Source: Roseovarius sp. SCSIO 43702 (GTDB taxonomy: Bacteria > Pseudomonadota > Alphaproteobacteria > Rhodobacterales > Rhodobacteraceae). Taken from it: DNA of 64,000 bases. The stretch is taken from positions 2,192,501 through 2,256,500 of the forward strand of contig NZ_CP080623.1 in NCBI RefSeq assembly GCF_019599045.1. The letters are read 5' to 3'. Position 1 is the stretch's first letter; each line of letters opens with the position of its first letter. Both the position numbers and the translations under genes were made by a program. The notes under the pieces were generated by a model. That model made no database searches. It saw only the letters and a program-made list of their open reading frames with translations, and was not told the DNA's origin. Below are positions 36,492-46,955 of the stretch, piece by piece.

Positions 36492-38159
36492 TTAGCTCAA
36501 ACGGCTGATCACCACCGTCACCTCGGGTTTCTTGCCGATCTCGTTCTGCGCCGTCTGGCGCACGATGCGGCGCATCGCGTCCTCGAGCTTGTCGTCATCG
36601 GCGAGTGTCTTGTCGTCGGCCCGGCCCAGGAACTGGTTGAGGTCCTCCTCGAGCACGTCGACCAGCGGAGCGCGGCTCAGGCCCGTTTCCGCCAGTCCCC
36701 GTGCTTCGCACCACGGCTCGCCCAGCGGCTCGTCCTCCTCGTCGAGGATGATGTTCACCATCACGTGCCCGTTGAGCGCCATGCGGATGCGGTCGCGCAC
36801 CACGCCATCGAGCGCGCCGTATTTCACCGTCCCGTCGAGATAGGTCCGCCCTGTCTCGACATACTCGGCGACCTGCGGCGGCTCGGCCGAAAGGTCGACC
36901 ATCGTGCCGTTCACGGCGAGGACACCCCGGATCCTGCGCTGCCCGGCAAGCTTCACGTGTTCGCGCAGGTGCCGGTGCTCGCCGTGCATCGGCACGAGGA
37001 TGTCGGGGCGCAGGATCTCGTGCATCTCCTCGAGGTCGGGGCGGTTGGCATGGCCCGAGACATGGTAGAGGCCCGAGCCATCGTCGATCACATCGACCCC
37101 TTTCTCGCTCAGGGCGTTGACGATGCGCAGCACGCCACGCTCGTTGCCGGGGATGGTCTTGGACGAGAAAAGGAACATGTCGCCCTCGGTCAGGGTGATT
37201 CCCTGGTATTTACCGTTGGCTAGCTGAGCGCTCGCGGCGCGGCGCTCGCCCTGGCTTCCGGTCACGATGAGCATCAGGTTCTCGCGCGGGACGTCGCGGG
37301 CCTCTTCCGGGCTGATGACGGGCGGGAAGGACTTGAGCACACCTGTCTCGACCGCCGCCTCGATCATCCGCCGCATCGCGCGTCCCAAAAGGCAGACCGA
37401 CCGCCCTGCCCGCTCACCGGCTTCGGCGAGGGTAAGAACGCGCGCGACGTTGCTGGCGAAGGTGGTGGCCACGAAGACGCCCTTGGCCGTTCCGATCAGC
37501 CGCTCGATTTCGGGGCCGACGGTCGCCTCCGAGCGTCCCTGGTGCAGGCTCATCACGTTGGTGCTGTCGCAGACGAGCGCCCGCACGCCGGGCTTCGCGA
37601 TCTCGGCCCAGAGATCACGGTCGAACGGTTCGCCCACCAGGGGGGTCATGTCGATCTTGAAATCGCCCGAATGCACCACGCGGCCTGCGGGCGTGTCTAT
37701 CACGAGGCCCGAGCTTTCGGGGATGGAGTGCGAAATCGGCACGAAGCCCACCGAGAACGGTCCGGCCTGCGTCATCTCGGGCCAGGGCGACACGGTTTCG
37801 ACCGCGCGGGGGGGATGGCCGTGCTCCTCCATCTTGCGCCGCGCGATGTTGGCGGTGAAGGCGCGGGCAAAGATCGGCGCGCCGAGACGGTCATAGAAAT
37901 GCGCCACGGCGCCCACGTGGTCCTCGTGCGCGTGCGTGACGAAGATCGCGTCCAGCCGGTCGCGCCGCTCGGCCAGCCAGCTTATGTCGGGCAGGATGAG
38001 ATCGACGCCGGGCGTCGTGTCCATGTCCGGAAAGGTCACGCCCAGGTCGACGAGGATCAGGCGTTCCTGCCCCGGCTTTCCGTATCCGTAAACATAGGCG
38101 TTCATGCCGATTTCGCCCGCACCGCCGAGGGGCAGATAGATCAGTCTTTCGCTGCTCAT
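36492..38159 (-). CDS. rnj: ribonuclease J
   Basis: A 555-residue metallo-beta-lactamase/beta-CASP ribonuclease with endo- and 5'-3' exonuclease activity in RNA maturation and decay. The HxHxDH metal motif is THAHEDH at residues 75-81; HSGDFKID and the C-terminal SGHANRPDLEEMHEIL and PMHGEHRHLREH match the beta-CASP region. Length is typical. It is the last of three leftward genes birA-coaX-rnj; coaX ends 7 bp upstream. This order follows nuoN in many Rhodobacterales. Confidence 0.95.
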   Translation of the reverse strand: MSSERLIYLPLGGAGEIGMNAYVYGYGKPGQERLILVDLGVTFPDMDTTPGVDLILPDISWLAERRDRLDAIFVTHAHEDHVGAVAHFYDRLGAPIFARAFTANIARRKMEEHGHPPRAVETVSPWPEMTQAGPFSVGFVPISHSIPESSGLVIDTPAGRVVHSGDFKIDMTPLVGEPFDRDLWAEIAKPGVRALVCDSTNVMSLHQGRSEATVGPEIERLIGTAKGVFVATTFASNVARVLTLAEAGERAGRSVCLLGRAMRRMIEAAVETGVLKSFPPVISPEEARDVPRENLMLIVTGSQGERRAASAQLANGKYQGITLTEGDMFLFSSKTIPGNERGVLRIVNALSEKGVDVIDDGSGLYHVSGHANRPDLEEMHEILRPDILVPMHGEHRHLREHVKLAGQRRIRGVLAVNGTMVDLSAEPPQVAEYVETGRTYLDGTVKYGALDGVVRDRIRMALNGHVMVNIILDEEDEPLGEPWCEARGLAETGLSRAPLVDVLEEDLNQFLGRADDKTLADDDKLEDAMRRIVRQTAQNEIGKKPEVTVVISRLS

Positions 38160-38166
38160 GTGGCTT

Positions 38167-38940
38167 TCAGCCTTTCATCTTGTTATGCGCATGGATCACC
38201 GTCAGCCCATGCATGGTCAGATCGTCTTCGATCACGTCAAATAGCAGCCCGCCCTGCGCGAACAAGGGGGCGAGTCCGCCGGTCCCGATCACCTGCATCG
38301 GCGCGCCATATTCGTCACGAATACGCTCCGAGATGCCGTTCACGAGCCCCACGTAGCCCCAGAAGACGCCCGATTGCATGCACGCGACGGTATTGGTGCC
38401 GATCACGCGCTCGGGCTTGGTCACGTCCACATGCGGCAGGGCGGCCGCCGCCTGGTGCAGCGCCTCGAGGCTGAGATTGACCCCGGGCGCGATGACGCCC
38501 CCCACATATGCGCCGTCCGAGGCGACCACGTCGAAGGTGGTCGCGGTGCCGAAATCGACCACGATCAGATCGCCGCCATGCCGATCGAAGGCCCCCGCCG
38601 TGTTGACGAGCCGGTCGGGCCCGACATTCGTGCCGGGGTCGACCCGCGGGTCGACGGGCAGCGCGCAATCGGGCTTGCCCACGACCATCGGGCGACAACC
38701 GAAGAAGCGGTCGGCGAAGACGCGCAGGTTGAAGACCACGCGCGGCACGGTCGAGGAGATGATGACATCGGTGATGTCGACCTCGATCCCGTAATGTTTC
38801 ACCAGCGTCGAATACCAGGTGAAATAGGCATCCGCAGTGCGTGCGTGGTGGGTCGAGGTCCGCAGCGTGCAGAGAAACCGCGTGCCGTCCCAGATCGAGA
38901 AGACGGTATTGGTATTTCCGCAATCGATGGCCAGGAGCAT
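38167..38940 (-). CDS. coaX: type III pantothenate kinase
   Basis: First committed step of coenzyme A synthesis, insensitive to feedback by CoA. The 257-residue protein begins LLAIDCGNTNTVFSIWDG (phosphate-1 motif), and has GPDRLVN and VVDFGTATTFDVV (ASKHA motifs). GGAGGG lies seven bases before the ATG. It sits between birA and rnj, short spacings on both sides, indicating one transcript. Confidence 0.96.
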   Translation of the reverse strand: MLLAIDCGNTNTVFSIWDGTRFLCTLRTSTHHARTADAYFTWYSTLVKHYGIEVDITDVIISSTVPRVVFNLRVFADRFFGCRPMVVGKPDCALPVDPRVDPGTNVGPDRLVNTAGAFDRHGGDLIVVDFGTATTFDVVASDGAYVGGVIAPGVNLSLEALHQAAAALPHVDVTKPERVIGTNTVACMQSGVFWGYVGLVNGISERIRDEYGAPMQVIGTGGLAPLFAQGGLLFDVIEDDLTMHGLTVIHAHNKMKG

Positions 38941-38964
38941 GGGGCGCCCTCCGTCCTTTTTTAC

Positions 38965-39714
38965 CTAGAAGAATATGTCGGCGGCGGGGATCGCGCGCCG
39001 CCCCTGCGGGGTGGATAGAACGAGATTCCCGTTGGCATCGACCGTGTCGAACGTGCCGGTGATCTCCTCGGTCATGGTCCGGGCAGTCACCGCCTCGCCC
39101 AGACGCGCCGCCCGGTCGAGCCACGCGTCGCGGATGGGCGGGAAACCGTAGGTCGTGAACTGCGCCTCGTAGCGCGCGTAGGCGGGCGCGAGAAGTGACA
39201 GGAACGTCTCGGGCGCCACGTCGGCACCCGTGGCCGACATGAGCGAGACCGCCCCGACCGCCCCCGGTTCGAGCGTCGCGGGATCGGGCGCGGCCACGAG
39301 GTTGACGCCGAAGCCGATGGCAAGATGAACCGGGCGCCCGCCCTGCCCGGCGCTTTCGAGCAGGATACCGGCCAGCTTGCCGCCGTTCAGCACCACATCG
39401 TTCGGCCATTTGAGCGCAAGCCCCGCCGCGCGCCCGGTGGCCGCGACCACGGCGTCGAACAGCGCCAGCGACGCCACGAAGGAGCGCAGCGCGAGCCTCT
39501 CGGGCGGCTCGCCCGGATGCAGGAGAAGCGTGGCCGCGAAATTGCCCTCGGGATCTGCCCAGGCCCGTCCGCGCCGCCCCCGTCCCGCCGTCTGTCGACG
39601 CGCGAGGATCCATTCGGGACCCCGGAGCTCGGGCGCGCGGCGCAGAGCCTCGGCATTTGTGCTGTCCACCTCGTCCAGCACGCGCCGGCCATATCCCTCG
39701 GGCCAGTCCTTCAT
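38965..39714 (-). CDS. birA: biotin--[acetyl-CoA-carboxylase] ligase
   Basis: Attaches biotin to carboxylase carrier domains such as the one encoded at 62468-64000. The 249-residue protein holds the catalytic domain with RRQTAGRGRRGRAWADP, LALKWPNDVVLNGGKLAGIL and GFGVNL. There is no N-terminal winged-helix, so it is the non-regulatory BirA type, the ligase only. The ATG at 39714 was preferred; the ORF to 39795 would run through the nuo terminator. It lies 39 bp beyond that hairpin and likely has its own promoter or reads through. Confidence 0.93.
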   Translation of the reverse strand: MKDWPEGYGRRVLDEVDSTNAEALRRAPELRGPEWILARRQTAGRGRRGRAWADPEGNFAATLLLHPGEPPERLALRSFVASLALFDAVVAATGRAAGLALKWPNDVVLNGGKLAGILLESAGQGGRPVHLAIGFGVNLVAAPDPATLEPGAVGAVSLMSATGADVAPETFLSLLAPAYARYEAQFTTYGFPPIRDAWLDRAARLGEAVTARTMTEEITGTFDTVDANGNLVLSTPQGRRAIPAADIFF

Positions 39715-39752
39715 CTTGCCGAAAATATCCCCGCCGGAGGCGGAGTGAGAAA

Positions 39753-39778
39753 CCGGCGCGCCCCGAATGACGCGCCGG
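39753..39778 (-). terminator. terminator of the nuo operon
   Basis: CCGGCGCG (39753-39760) and CGCGCCGG (39771-39778) form a perfect 8-bp stem with a 10-base loop. On the minus strand the stem is followed by TTTCTC. It lies 22 bases after the nuoN stop codon at 39800 and marks the 3' end of the complex I operon. Confidence 0.75.
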
Positions 39779-39799
39779 CGGGTTTCGGAGCGCATCCGG

Positions 39800-41233
39800 T
39801 CACTTGAGCAGCGTCGCCGCCGCCGCCTGCGCCACGCTTTCGATGCCGAACAGGAACACGATGCCCACGACCATCACCCCTGCGCTTGCCACGAGAAACC
39901 CCCAGAGCACCGGCGATTGCGGCCGGTCGAGCGGCTCGCGCTCCTGGCCGAAATACATGTAGAAGACGATGCGCAGGTAATAGAACGCGCCGATGACGGA
40001 CGCGACGACACCGGCCACGGCAAGCCAGGCCAGCCCGCCCTCATAGGCCGCGCGCAGCACGTAGAACTTGGCGAAGAACCCGAGGAACGGTGGCACCCCG
40101 GCAAGGCTGAAGAGGAGGATCAGCATCGAGAGCGCCCGTGTGGGATTGTTGCGCGCATACATGTTGAGGCTCATGATGTCGGTCACGGGCTGCCCGTCGC
40201 GCTGCATCGACAGGATGAAGGCGAAGGCGCCCACGCTCATCGTGACGTAGATCGCCATGTAGATCAGCATCGCCTGCACGCCGAGCTCGGTCCCCGCCGC
40301 GAGCCCCATCAGCGCATAGCCCATATGCGCGATCGACGAATAGGCCATGAGGCGCTTGATGTCGGTCTGGCCGATCCCGGCGATCGCGCCCAGGAACATC
40401 GAGAGCACCGCCAAGAGCGCCACGATCTGCTGCCAGTCCTGCACCACTCCGCCGAACGCGTCGAAGACCACGCGGGCGAAAAGCGCCATGGCGGCCATCT
40501 TGGGCGCCGTGGCGAAGAAGGCGGTGACGGGCGTCGGCGCACCTTCGTAGACGTCCGGCGTCCACATGTGGAAGGGCACTGCCGAGATCTTGAAGGCCAT
40601 GCCCGAGAGCACGAAGACGAGCCCAAGGAGCAGCCCGAGCGACGCCTGGCCCTCGGCCGCGGCGATGATGCCCGCGAAGGACGTCGTGCCGGTGTAGCCG
40701 TAGACCAGCGACGCACCATAGAGCAGCAGCCCCGAACTGAGCGAGCCCAGCACGAAATACTTGAGCCCCGCCTCGGTCGACTTGACGCTGTCACGGCGCA
40801 GCGCAGCCACGACGTAGAGCGCGAGCGACTGAAGCTCGAGCCCCACGTAGAGCGCCATGAGATCGCCCGCGCTGACCATCACCATCATCCCCACGGCGGC
40901 AAGCGTGACGATCATCGGGAACTCGAATTTCAGCAACCCGCGGCGCGCCATGTATTCCTGGCTCATGACGAGGATGGCGGCGGCGCTCAAAAGGACGGTG
41001 ATCTTGGCGAAGCGGGCGAAGCCGTCATCGACGATCATGCCGTCGAAGGCGGTCCTCGTGCCGCCGAGGGACGAGATGTAGAAGGCGAGCGCCAGCATCA
41101 GCGCGGCGGTCAGCCAGACCAGCATCCCCGCCATCTTGTCGCGCCCGGTATAGACCGCGCCCAAGAGGCCCAGCATCGCATAGATCGCGAGGATTATCTC
41201 GGGCAGCATGACATTCAGATCGGCCTGGATCAT
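39800..41233 (-). CDS. nuoN: NADH-quinone oxidoreductase subunit N
   Basis: Antiporter-like membrane subunit of complex I, part of the proton-pumping arm. The 477-residue, highly hydrophobic protein has about 14 helices and conserved charged positions in helices, for example the [24 protein letters not shown] stretch shared with the Mrp-type antiporters. It is the last gene of the operon, 12 bp after nuoM, and is followed by a terminator. Confidence 0.97.
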   Translation of the reverse strand: MIQADLNVMLPEIILAIYAMLGLLGAVYTGRDKMAGMLVWLTAALMLALAFYISSLGGTRTAFDGMIVDDGFARFAKITVLLSAAAILVMSQEYMARRGLLKFEFPMIVTLAAVGMMVMVSAGDLMALYVGLELQSLALYVVAALRRDSVKSTEAGLKYFVLGSLSSGLLLYGASLVYGYTGTTSFAGIIAAAEGQASLGLLLGLVFVLSGMAFKISAVPFHMWTPDVYEGAPTPVTAFFATAPKMAAMALFARVVFDAFGGVVQDWQQIVALLAVLSMFLGAIAGIGQTDIKRLMAYSSIAHMGYALMGLAAGTELGVQAMLIYMAIYVTMSVGAFAFILSMQRDGQPVTDIMSLNMYARNNPTRALSMLILLFSLAGVPPFLGFFAKFYVLRAAYEGGLAWLAVAGVVASVIGAFYYLRIVFYMYFGQEREPLDRPQSPVLWGFLVASAGVMVVGIVFLFGIESVAQAAAATLLK

Positions 41234-41245
41234 CTTTGCGTTCCC

Positions 41246-42802
41246 TTATTGCGATGCGGCGGCGGCGGCATGTTGCGTCGCGGCCTCGGCGGCGGCGCGC
41301 GCCGTGTCGTAATTTGCGATGAGGTTCTCGACCGAGGGGCCGATGATGTCGGTCACCAAGCTGGGATAGACCCCGAGCAGGAGCGTCATCACGACGAGCG
41401 GTGCGAAGATCGCGCGCTCGCGCCCGCCCATGTCGGAGATCGACTTGAGGCTCTCCTTCAGAAGCTCGCCCATCACCACGCGGCGATAGAGCCAGAGCGC
41501 GTAGGCGGCGCTCAGGATGACGCCGGACGCGGCCACCACGGCCACCCAGGTGTTGACCTGGAAGATCCCCATCAGCGTCAGGAATTCCCCGATGAAGCCC
41601 GACGTGCCGGGCAGGCCCACATTGGCCATGGTGAACAGCATGAAGATGAGCGCATAGGCCGGCATCCGGTTCACGAGCCCGCCATAGGCGTCGATCTCGC
41701 GCGTGTGCATCCGGTCGTAGATCACGCCCACGCAGAGGAAGAGCGCGCCGGAGATGAAGCCGTGGCTGATCATCTGGAAGATGGCGCCGTCGATGCCCTG
41801 CTGGTTCGCGGCGAAGATACCCATGGTGACGTAGCCCATGTGAGCCACCGAGGAATAGGCGATGAGCTTCTTCATGTCCTCCTGCGCCAGTGCCACGAGC
41901 GAGGTGTAGACGATGGCGATGGCCGACATCCAGAGCACGAGCGGCGTCATCACGTCCGCGCCCACGGGGAACATCGGCAGCGAGAAGCGCAGGAAGCCGT
42001 AGCCGCCCATCTTGAGCAGGATCGCGGCCAGCACGACCGAGCCCGCCGTGGGCGCCTGCACATGCGCGTCCGGAAGCCAGGTATGGACCGGCCACATGGG
42101 CATCTTGACCGCGAAGCTGGCGAAGAAGGCGAGGAAGAGAAGCGTCTGCATCCCGCCCACGATCTGCACCCCCAGAAGCGGGAAGCTTTCGGCAGCGAAT
42201 TGATGCTGCATGAGCAGCGTGATGTCGGTCGTGCCCGCATCCGCATACATCGCCACCATCGCCACCAGCATCAGCACCGAGCCGAGGAAGGTGTAGAGGA
42301 AAAACTTGAACGAGGCGTAGATCCGCTCCTTGCCGCCCCAGATGCCGATGATGAGGAACATCGGGATGAGCCCTGCCTCGAAGAAGAGGTAGAAGAGCAC
42401 GAGATCGAGCGCCATGAACACGCCCAGCATCAGCGTCTCGAGCACCAGGAAGGCGATCATGTATTCCTTGACGCGGGTCTTCACGCCCCATGATGCGGCG
42501 ATTGTCAGCGGCATCATGAAGGTGGTCAGCATCACGAAGAGGATCGAGATACCGTCGACGCCCATCTTGTACTTGATGTCGAGAAGCCACGCGGCCTCCT
42601 CGACCATCTGGAAGTCGGGATTCGCGGGATCGAACTGCACGAGGATCGCGATCGAGACGAGGAAGGTCAGCACCGTGGCGACGAGCGCCACCCATTTCGC
42701 GGCGCGCTGCGCGAATTCGTCCTCGCCGCGCAGGAAGACTGCGAGGATCGCTGCCGCAATGAGCGGAATGAACGTGGTGAGCGAGAGAACGTTCGACATC
42801 AT
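41246..42802 (-). CDS. nuoM: NADH-quinone oxidoreductase subunit M
   Basis: Second antiporter-like proton-pumping subunit, 518 residues. It carries [22 protein letters not shown], the conserved helix-lysine region of NuoM/ND4, and LLEAGLIPM-type residues in [14 protein letters not shown] with the glutamate of the broken helix. The ATG at 42802 overlaps the nuoL stop (ATGA). The longer ORF to 42985 runs through nuoL and is not used. The C terminus is Ala-rich. Confidence 0.97.
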   Translation of the reverse strand: MMSNVLSLTTFIPLIAAAILAVFLRGEDEFAQRAAKWVALVATVLTFLVSIAILVQFDPANPDFQMVEEAAWLLDIKYKMGVDGISILFVMLTTFMMPLTIAASWGVKTRVKEYMIAFLVLETLMLGVFMALDLVLFYLFFEAGLIPMFLIIGIWGGKERIYASFKFFLYTFLGSVLMLVAMVAMYADAGTTDITLLMQHQFAAESFPLLGVQIVGGMQTLLFLAFFASFAVKMPMWPVHTWLPDAHVQAPTAGSVVLAAILLKMGGYGFLRFSLPMFPVGADVMTPLVLWMSAIAIVYTSLVALAQEDMKKLIAYSSVAHMGYVTMGIFAANQQGIDGAIFQMISHGFISGALFLCVGVIYDRMHTREIDAYGGLVNRMPAYALIFMLFTMANVGLPGTSGFIGEFLTLMGIFQVNTWVAVVAASGVILSAAYALWLYRRVVMGELLKESLKSISDMGGRERAIFAPLVVMTLLLGVYPSLVTDIIGPSVENLIANYDTARAAAEAATQHAAAAASQ

Positions 42803-45006
42803 TCGGCCCCCCCGCCGATCGTAACCCAGGTGATGAGAACCGCGATCCCGATCACCATGGCGAATGCGTAAGTGAAGATGTAGCCCGACTGTGCCCGGCC
42901 CGCGAGGCGGGTGAAGAAGGGCACGATGCCCATGGCCACCCCGTTGATGGTGCCGTCGATCACGCTGCCATCGCCACGGCGCCACAGGAGGCGGCCGAGA
43001 CCCTTGGCGGATCGCACAAAGAGGACGTCATAGACCTCGTCGAAATACCACTTGTTGAGGAGGAAGTTGTAGAGCGGCCGCTGGTTCGCCGCGAGCCGAC
43101 CGGGGATCGTCGGGTTCACGATATAGAAGACATAGGCCGTCACCAGCCCGATCAGCATCGCCACGAAGGGCGCGACCTTGACCCAGATCGGCGCGTGATG
43201 CGCGTCGTCCAGGACATGGTTGTCCGGTCCCATGAAGATGGCCCCCTGCGGCGCTTCGCCGCCGATGGTCGTCGCCTGGACGGCCTCGGCCTCGTCATGA
43301 GCCTCGCCCGCGCCGGTGGCCTCGTCACCCGTGACGACATCCTTGACGAGCGCGTCGCCCGCCGCCTCGAGATCGCCCTCGGCCAGTTCCTCGCCCGCCG
43401 CGACGACACCCTCGCCATGGCCGGCGTCGTCGGTTTGCGCCGCCTCGTCGGCGTGATCCGATGCCTCGGCATGGGTGGGGATGCCGAAGAAGGCGTTTAC
43501 CCTGTTGTGATCCCCGAAGAAGCTGCCGTACCAGATCATGCCCGAGAAGATCGCGCCCAGTGCCAGCACGCCGAGCGGCACCAGCATCACCATCGGCGAT
43601 TCATGCGCGTGCTCGTGGGTGTGCGCGTCGCCGCGCGGGCTTCCCCAGAAGGTCAGGAACATGAGCCGCCAGCTGTAGAACGAAGTGAGCAGCGCCGCGA
43701 TGACGAGCATCCAGAAGGCATAGCCCCCTTGCGTCCCGGCCCAGGCGCTCTCGATCACGGCGTCCTTGGAAAGGAACCCCGCAAAGCCGATATGGGTCAG
43801 CGGAATGCCCACGCCGGTGATGGCCAGCGTGCCGATCAGCATGGCCCAGAAGGTATAGGGCATCTTCTTGCGCAAGCCGCCATAGTTCCGCATGTCCTGT
43901 TCGTGGTGCATCCCGTGGATGACCGAGCCTGCGCCGAGAAAGAGCATCGCCTTGAAGAACGCATGCGTCAGCAGGTGGAACATCGCCACCGAGTAGACAC
44001 CGACGCCCGCCGCCACGAACATGTAGCCGAGCTGCGAACAGGTCGAATAGGCGATCACGCGTTTGATGTCGTTCTGCACGAGACCCACGGTCGCGGCGAA
44101 GAACGCGGTGGTGGCACCGATGAAGACGACCACGGCCATGGCCTCGGGCGCGTATTCCATGAGCGGCGACATGCGGCAGACGAGGAACACGCCGGCCGTG
44201 ACCATCGTGGCCGCGTGGATGAGTGCCGACACCGGCGTCGGGCCTTCCATGGCGTCGGGAAGCCAGGTGTGCAGGAAAAGTTGCGCCGACTTGCCCATCG
44301 CGCCCACGAAGAGAAGGAAGGCGATGAGGTTCGCGGCGTTCCAGCTTGTCCAGAGGAAGGTGAGCTGCGTCTCGGCAAGCTCGGGGGCGGCCGCGAATAT
44401 GTCGTCGAAGCGGATCGAATCCGTCAGGTAGAAGAGCGCGACAATGCCGAGGACAAAGCCGAAATCCCCCACCCTGTTCACGATGAAGGCCTTCATCGCC
44501 GCGGCGTTGGCCGAAGGTTTGCGGAAGTAGAACCCGATCAGCAGATACGAAGCGAGGCCCACGCCCTCCCATCCGAAGAACATCTGCGCGAGGTTGTCGG
44601 CCGTCACCAGCATCAGCATCGCGAAGGTAAAGAAGGACAGGTAGGCGAAGAAACGCGGCCGGTAGCTCTCGTTCTCGCCGAAATTCTCGTCATGCGCCAT
44701 GTAACCCATCGAGTAGAGATGGACGAGCGCCGAGACGGTCGTGACGACGATGAGCATGATCGTGGTGAGCCGGTCCACGCGGATCGACCACGCGGTGTCG
44801 AGGCTGCCTGACTGGATCCAGGTCAGAACATGGACCGGGTCGTCCGACTGCGCGCCCTGGAGGAACACGACCCAGCTCAGCAGGCAGGCCAGGAAGAGCA
44901 GCCCCGTGCTGACCCATTGCGCGCCCTTGTCGCCGATGAGCCGCCAGCCGAAGCCCGCGATGATCGCCCCGATGAGAGGCGCGAAGAGGATCGTCTTGAA
45001 AATCAT
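42799..45006 (-). CDS. nuoL: NADH-quinone oxidoreductase subunit L, with acidic insertion
   Basis: Distal antiporter-like subunit with the long lateral helix. At 735 residues it is about 120 longer than the 613 of E. coli NuoL. The core is normal ([16 protein letters not shown] at 145-160, [22 protein letters not shown] at 309-330). Extra length is mostly an acidic, Ala/Glu/Asp/His-rich stretch at about residues 511-590, between core helices and the C-terminal lateral helix region; a short His/Glu run [10 protein letters not shown] occurs at 461-470. The ATG at 45006 follows GGCTGAG-type sequence. The stop overlaps nuoM. Confidence 0.96.
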   Translation of the reverse strand: MIFKTILFAPLIGAIIAGFGWRLIGDKGAQWVSTGLLFLACLLSWVVFLQGAQSDDPVHVLTWIQSGSLDTAWSIRVDRLTTIMLIVVTTVSALVHLYSMGYMAHDENFGENESYRPRFFAYLSFFTFAMLMLVTADNLAQMFFGWEGVGLASYLLIGFYFRKPSANAAAMKAFIVNRVGDFGFVLGIVALFYLTDSIRFDDIFAAAPELAETQLTFLWTSWNAANLIAFLLFVGAMGKSAQLFLHTWLPDAMEGPTPVSALIHAATMVTAGVFLVCRMSPLMEYAPEAMAVVVFIGATTAFFAATVGLVQNDIKRVIAYSTCSQLGYMFVAAGVGVYSVAMFHLLTHAFFKAMLFLGAGSVIHGMHHEQDMRNYGGLRKKMPYTFWAMLIGTLAITGVGIPLTHIGFAGFLSKDAVIESAWAGTQGGYAFWMLVIAALLTSFYSWRLMFLTFWGSPRGDAHTHEHAHESPMVMLVPLGVLALGAIFSGMIWYGSFFGDHNRVNAFFGIPTHAEASDHADEAAQTDDAGHGEGVVAAGEELAEGDLEAAGDALVKDVVTGDEATGAGEAHDEAEAVQATTIGGEAPQGAIFMGPDNHVLDDAHHAPIWVKVAPFVAMLIGLVTAYVFYIVNPTIPGRLAANQRPLYNFLLNKWYFDEVYDVLFVRSAKGLGRLLWRRGDGSVIDGTINGVAMGIVPFFTRLAGRAQSGYIFTYAFAMVIGIAVLITWVTIGGGAE

Positions 45007-45011
45007 CTGGC

Positions 45012-45317
45012 TCAGCCTTTCATCACGTTCACGTCTTCGACCGCGATGGTGCCGCGGTTGCGGAAGAAACACACGAGGATCGCGAGGCCGACAGCGGCCT
45101 CGGCCGCGGCCACGGTCAGCACGAAGAGCGTGAAGACCTGACCCACCATGTCGTCGAGGTAGCTGGAGAACGCGACGAGGTTGATGTTGACCGAGAGCAG
45201 CATCAGTTCGATCGACATCAAGAGGATGATGACGTTCTTGCGGTTGAGAAAGAGCCCGAAGACACCGATGACGAAGAGCGCCGCCGCCACCGTCAGGTAA
45301 TGTTCAAGTCCGATCAT
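45012..45317 (-). CDS. nuoK: NADH-quinone oxidoreductase subunit K
   Basis: Small membrane subunit with three helices and two conserved membrane glutamates that take part in proton transfer; 101 residues is the usual size. The stretch [21 protein letters not shown] and the later [16 protein letters not shown] contain the conserved Glu residues. It begins at 45317 and precedes nuoL by only 5 bp. A palindromic repeat separates it from nuoJ upstream. Confidence 0.97.
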   Translation of the reverse strand: MIGLEHYLTVAAALFVIGVFGLFLNRKNVIILLMSIELMLLSVNINLVAFSSYLDDMVGQVFTLFVLTVAAAEAAVGLAILVCFFRNRGTIAVEDVNVMKG

Positions 45318-45362
45318 GTCGTCCGTCCCTCCGGGTCTGTAGCCCGACTTTCCTGGCATCGT

Positions 45363-45438
45363 GCCCCGCGTTCGACGCGGGGCCCCTTGGTTCATGTCGT
45401 CGCCCCCGCGGAGCGAGGTCCCGGATCACGTCCGGGAC
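45363..45438. repeat. palindromic repeat-like element in the nuoJ-nuoK gap
   Basis: Two perfect stem-loops lie in a 126-bp gap that is unusually long for this operon: GCCCCGCG/CGCGGGGC (45363-45370 with 45376-45383, loop TTCGA) and GTCCCGGA/TCCGGGAC (45418-45425 with 45431-45438, loop TCACG). The second resembles the dispersed GTCCCGGA-centred palindromes seen in many alphaproteobacterial genomes. Neither has a U-tract. Function, if any, could be RNA processing or stabilisation between nuoJ and nuoK. Confidence 0.6.
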
Positions 45439-45443
45439 GCGTT

Positions 45444-46052
45444 TCAAAGCCCCTGCCCCGGCTTCACGTCCTTGAGCTCCATCGCCTTTGCCGGATCGCG
45501 ATACATCTGCGCCAGCACGTTCTGGCGCTTGATGTCGGTGCGGTGACGCAGCGTGAGCGAGATGGCCCCCACCATCGCCACCAGCAGGATGAGACCCGCA
45601 AGCTGGAAGAGCAGGATATACTTGTCATAGAGCAGAAGGCCGAGCGCCGCCGTGTTGTGGCTGTCCTCCGGCCGGGGCGCGGCACGCGCCGCCTCGGCAC
45701 CCTCGCCGAATTCCCACGCGCCATAGGCAAGCCCGAGCTGCATCAGGAGCACCACGCCGATCAGCAGCGCGAGCGGCATGTATTTCGCCATCTCCGCCTT
45801 CAGCTCGGCGAAATCCACGTCGAGCATCATCACGACGAAGAGGAAGAGAACCGCCACCGCGCCCACGTAGACGATGATGAGGAGCATGGCCACGAACTCG
45901 GCCCCCAGGAGCACGAAGAGGCCGGCCGCGCTCAGGAACGAGAGGATCAGCCACAGGACCGAGTGCACCGGGTTGCGGCTGATCACCGTGAAAAGCCCGC
46001 CGGTCACGACGCAGATCGCGAAGAGATAGAATGAGAATGCGAAGACGGTCAT
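45444..46052 (-). CDS. nuoJ: NADH-quinone oxidoreductase subunit J
   Basis: Membrane subunit of complex I, 202 residues with five or six helices, including the ND6-type stretch [25 protein letters not shown]. Its C-terminal tail is hydrophilic and longer than in E. coli. The ATG overlaps the stop of the preceding carboxymuconolactone-decarboxylase-like gene by 4 bp. Confidence 0.97.
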   Translation of the reverse strand: MTVFAFSFYLFAICVVTGGLFTVISRNPVHSVLWLILSFLSAAGLFVLLGAEFVAMLLIIVYVGAVAVLFLFVVMMLDVDFAELKAEMAKYMPLALLIGVVLLMQLGLAYGAWEFGEGAEAARAAPRPEDSHNTAALGLLLYDKYILLFQLAGLILLVAMVGAISLTLRHRTDIKRQNVLAQMYRDPAKAMELKDVKPGQGL

Positions 46053-46462
46053 TTGTCATCTCCCTTCGTGTCCCGGTCGTCGAACACCTCACGCGCGTAA
46101 TCCATGGCGCGGGTCATCGACGGGATGCCGGCGAACATCGCCATCTGGGCGATGGTCTCGGCGATTTCGTCCTCCGTCGCCCCCGCCTCGAGCGCGTGGC
46201 GCACGGTCATGCGCATCTGCGTGTCGCTCTGCGCGCCGAGCATGGTCAGCCCCGCGAGGGTCAACAACAGCCGCGTCTTGGCGTCAAGCCCATCCTTGCT
46301 CATCCCCTTGCCGAAGGACATTTCCATGACCTCTTTGGGCATGGTCGGCCACAGTTTCTCGAACCCCTTGGGCGAGAACGACTCGAGCGCGGGATTGAAG
46401 GCTTTCGCCATTTCCTGCGCCTGCGCCATCATCTGTTCGAACGGGTTTTTCGGATCGGTCAT
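46049..46462 (-). CDS. carboxymuconolactone decarboxylase-like protein lacking cysteines, inside nuo operon
   Basis: A 137-residue protein whose central part ([18 protein letters not shown] and [34 protein letters not shown]) matches the carboxymuconolactone decarboxylase fold. It contains no cysteine at all, so the AhpD-type CxxC redox centre is absent and a peroxidase role is unlikely; a gamma-CMD-type or purely structural role is possible. It overlaps nuoI (ATGA) at its start and nuoJ at its end by 4 bp, so it is translated with the complex I membrane arm. Confidence 0.85.
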   Translation of the reverse strand: MTDPKNPFEQMMAQAQEMAKAFNPALESFSPKGFEKLWPTMPKEVMEMSFGKGMSKDGLDAKTRLLLTLAGLTMLGAQSDTQMRMTVRHALEAGATEDEIAETIAQMAMFAGIPSMTRAMDYAREVFDDRDTKGDDK

Positions 46463-46953
46463 CTGTAGGGTGCGTCCATCTCGAGGTTGCGGGCGATCTC
46501 GGCCTCCCAGCGGTCGCCGTTGGCCAGGAGCTTGGCCTTGTCGTAAAACAACTCTTCCCGCGTTTCGGTCGCGAACTCGAAATTCGGGCCTTCGACGATC
46601 GCATCCACCGGGCACGCCTCCTGGCAGAAGCCGCAATAGATGCACTTGGTCATGTCGATGTCGTAGCGCGTGGTGCGGCGCGAGCCATCGTCGCGCGGCT
46701 CGGCGTCGATCGTGATGGCCTGCGCGGGGCAGATCGCCTCGCAGAGCTTGCAGGCGATGCACCGTTCCTCGCCATTGGGATAGCGCCTGAGCGCGTGCTC
46801 ACCCCGGAAGCGGGGGGAAAGCGGCCCTTTCTCGTGCGGATAGTTCACGGTTTTCTTGGGCGCGAAGAAATACTTGAGACCAAGGCCCAAGCCTTTCCAC
46901 ACATCGCTGAGCAGGAAATATCCCACCGCGCGTCCGTAGTCGATATTCGCCAT
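46459..46953 (-). CDS. nuoI: NADH-quinone oxidoreductase subunit I
   Basis: Ferredoxin-like subunit carrying clusters N6a and N6b between the peripheral arm and the quinone site. 164 residues with an N-terminal amphipathic segment and two complete 4Fe-4S motifs, [12 protein letters not shown] and [12 protein letters not shown]. The start at 46953 gives [20 protein letters not shown]; the ORF extending back to 47940 overlaps nuoH in another frame. It follows nuoH by 2 bp and overlaps the next gene by 4 bp. Confidence 0.97.
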   Translation of the reverse strand: MANIDYGRAVGYFLLSDVWKGLGLGLKYFFAPKKTVNYPHEKGPLSPRFRGEHALRRYPNGEERCIACKLCEAICPAQAITIDAEPRDDGSRRTTRYDIDMTKCIYCGFCQEACPVDAIVEGPNFEFATETREELFYDKAKLLANGDRWEAEIARNLEMDAPYR

Positions 46954-46955
46954 GG

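Noticed and set aside
39767..42493. 908-codon plus-strand frame opposite nuoN and nuoM
   Set aside because: His/Arg/Glu-rich composition with no domain pattern, fully antisense to intact nuo genes.
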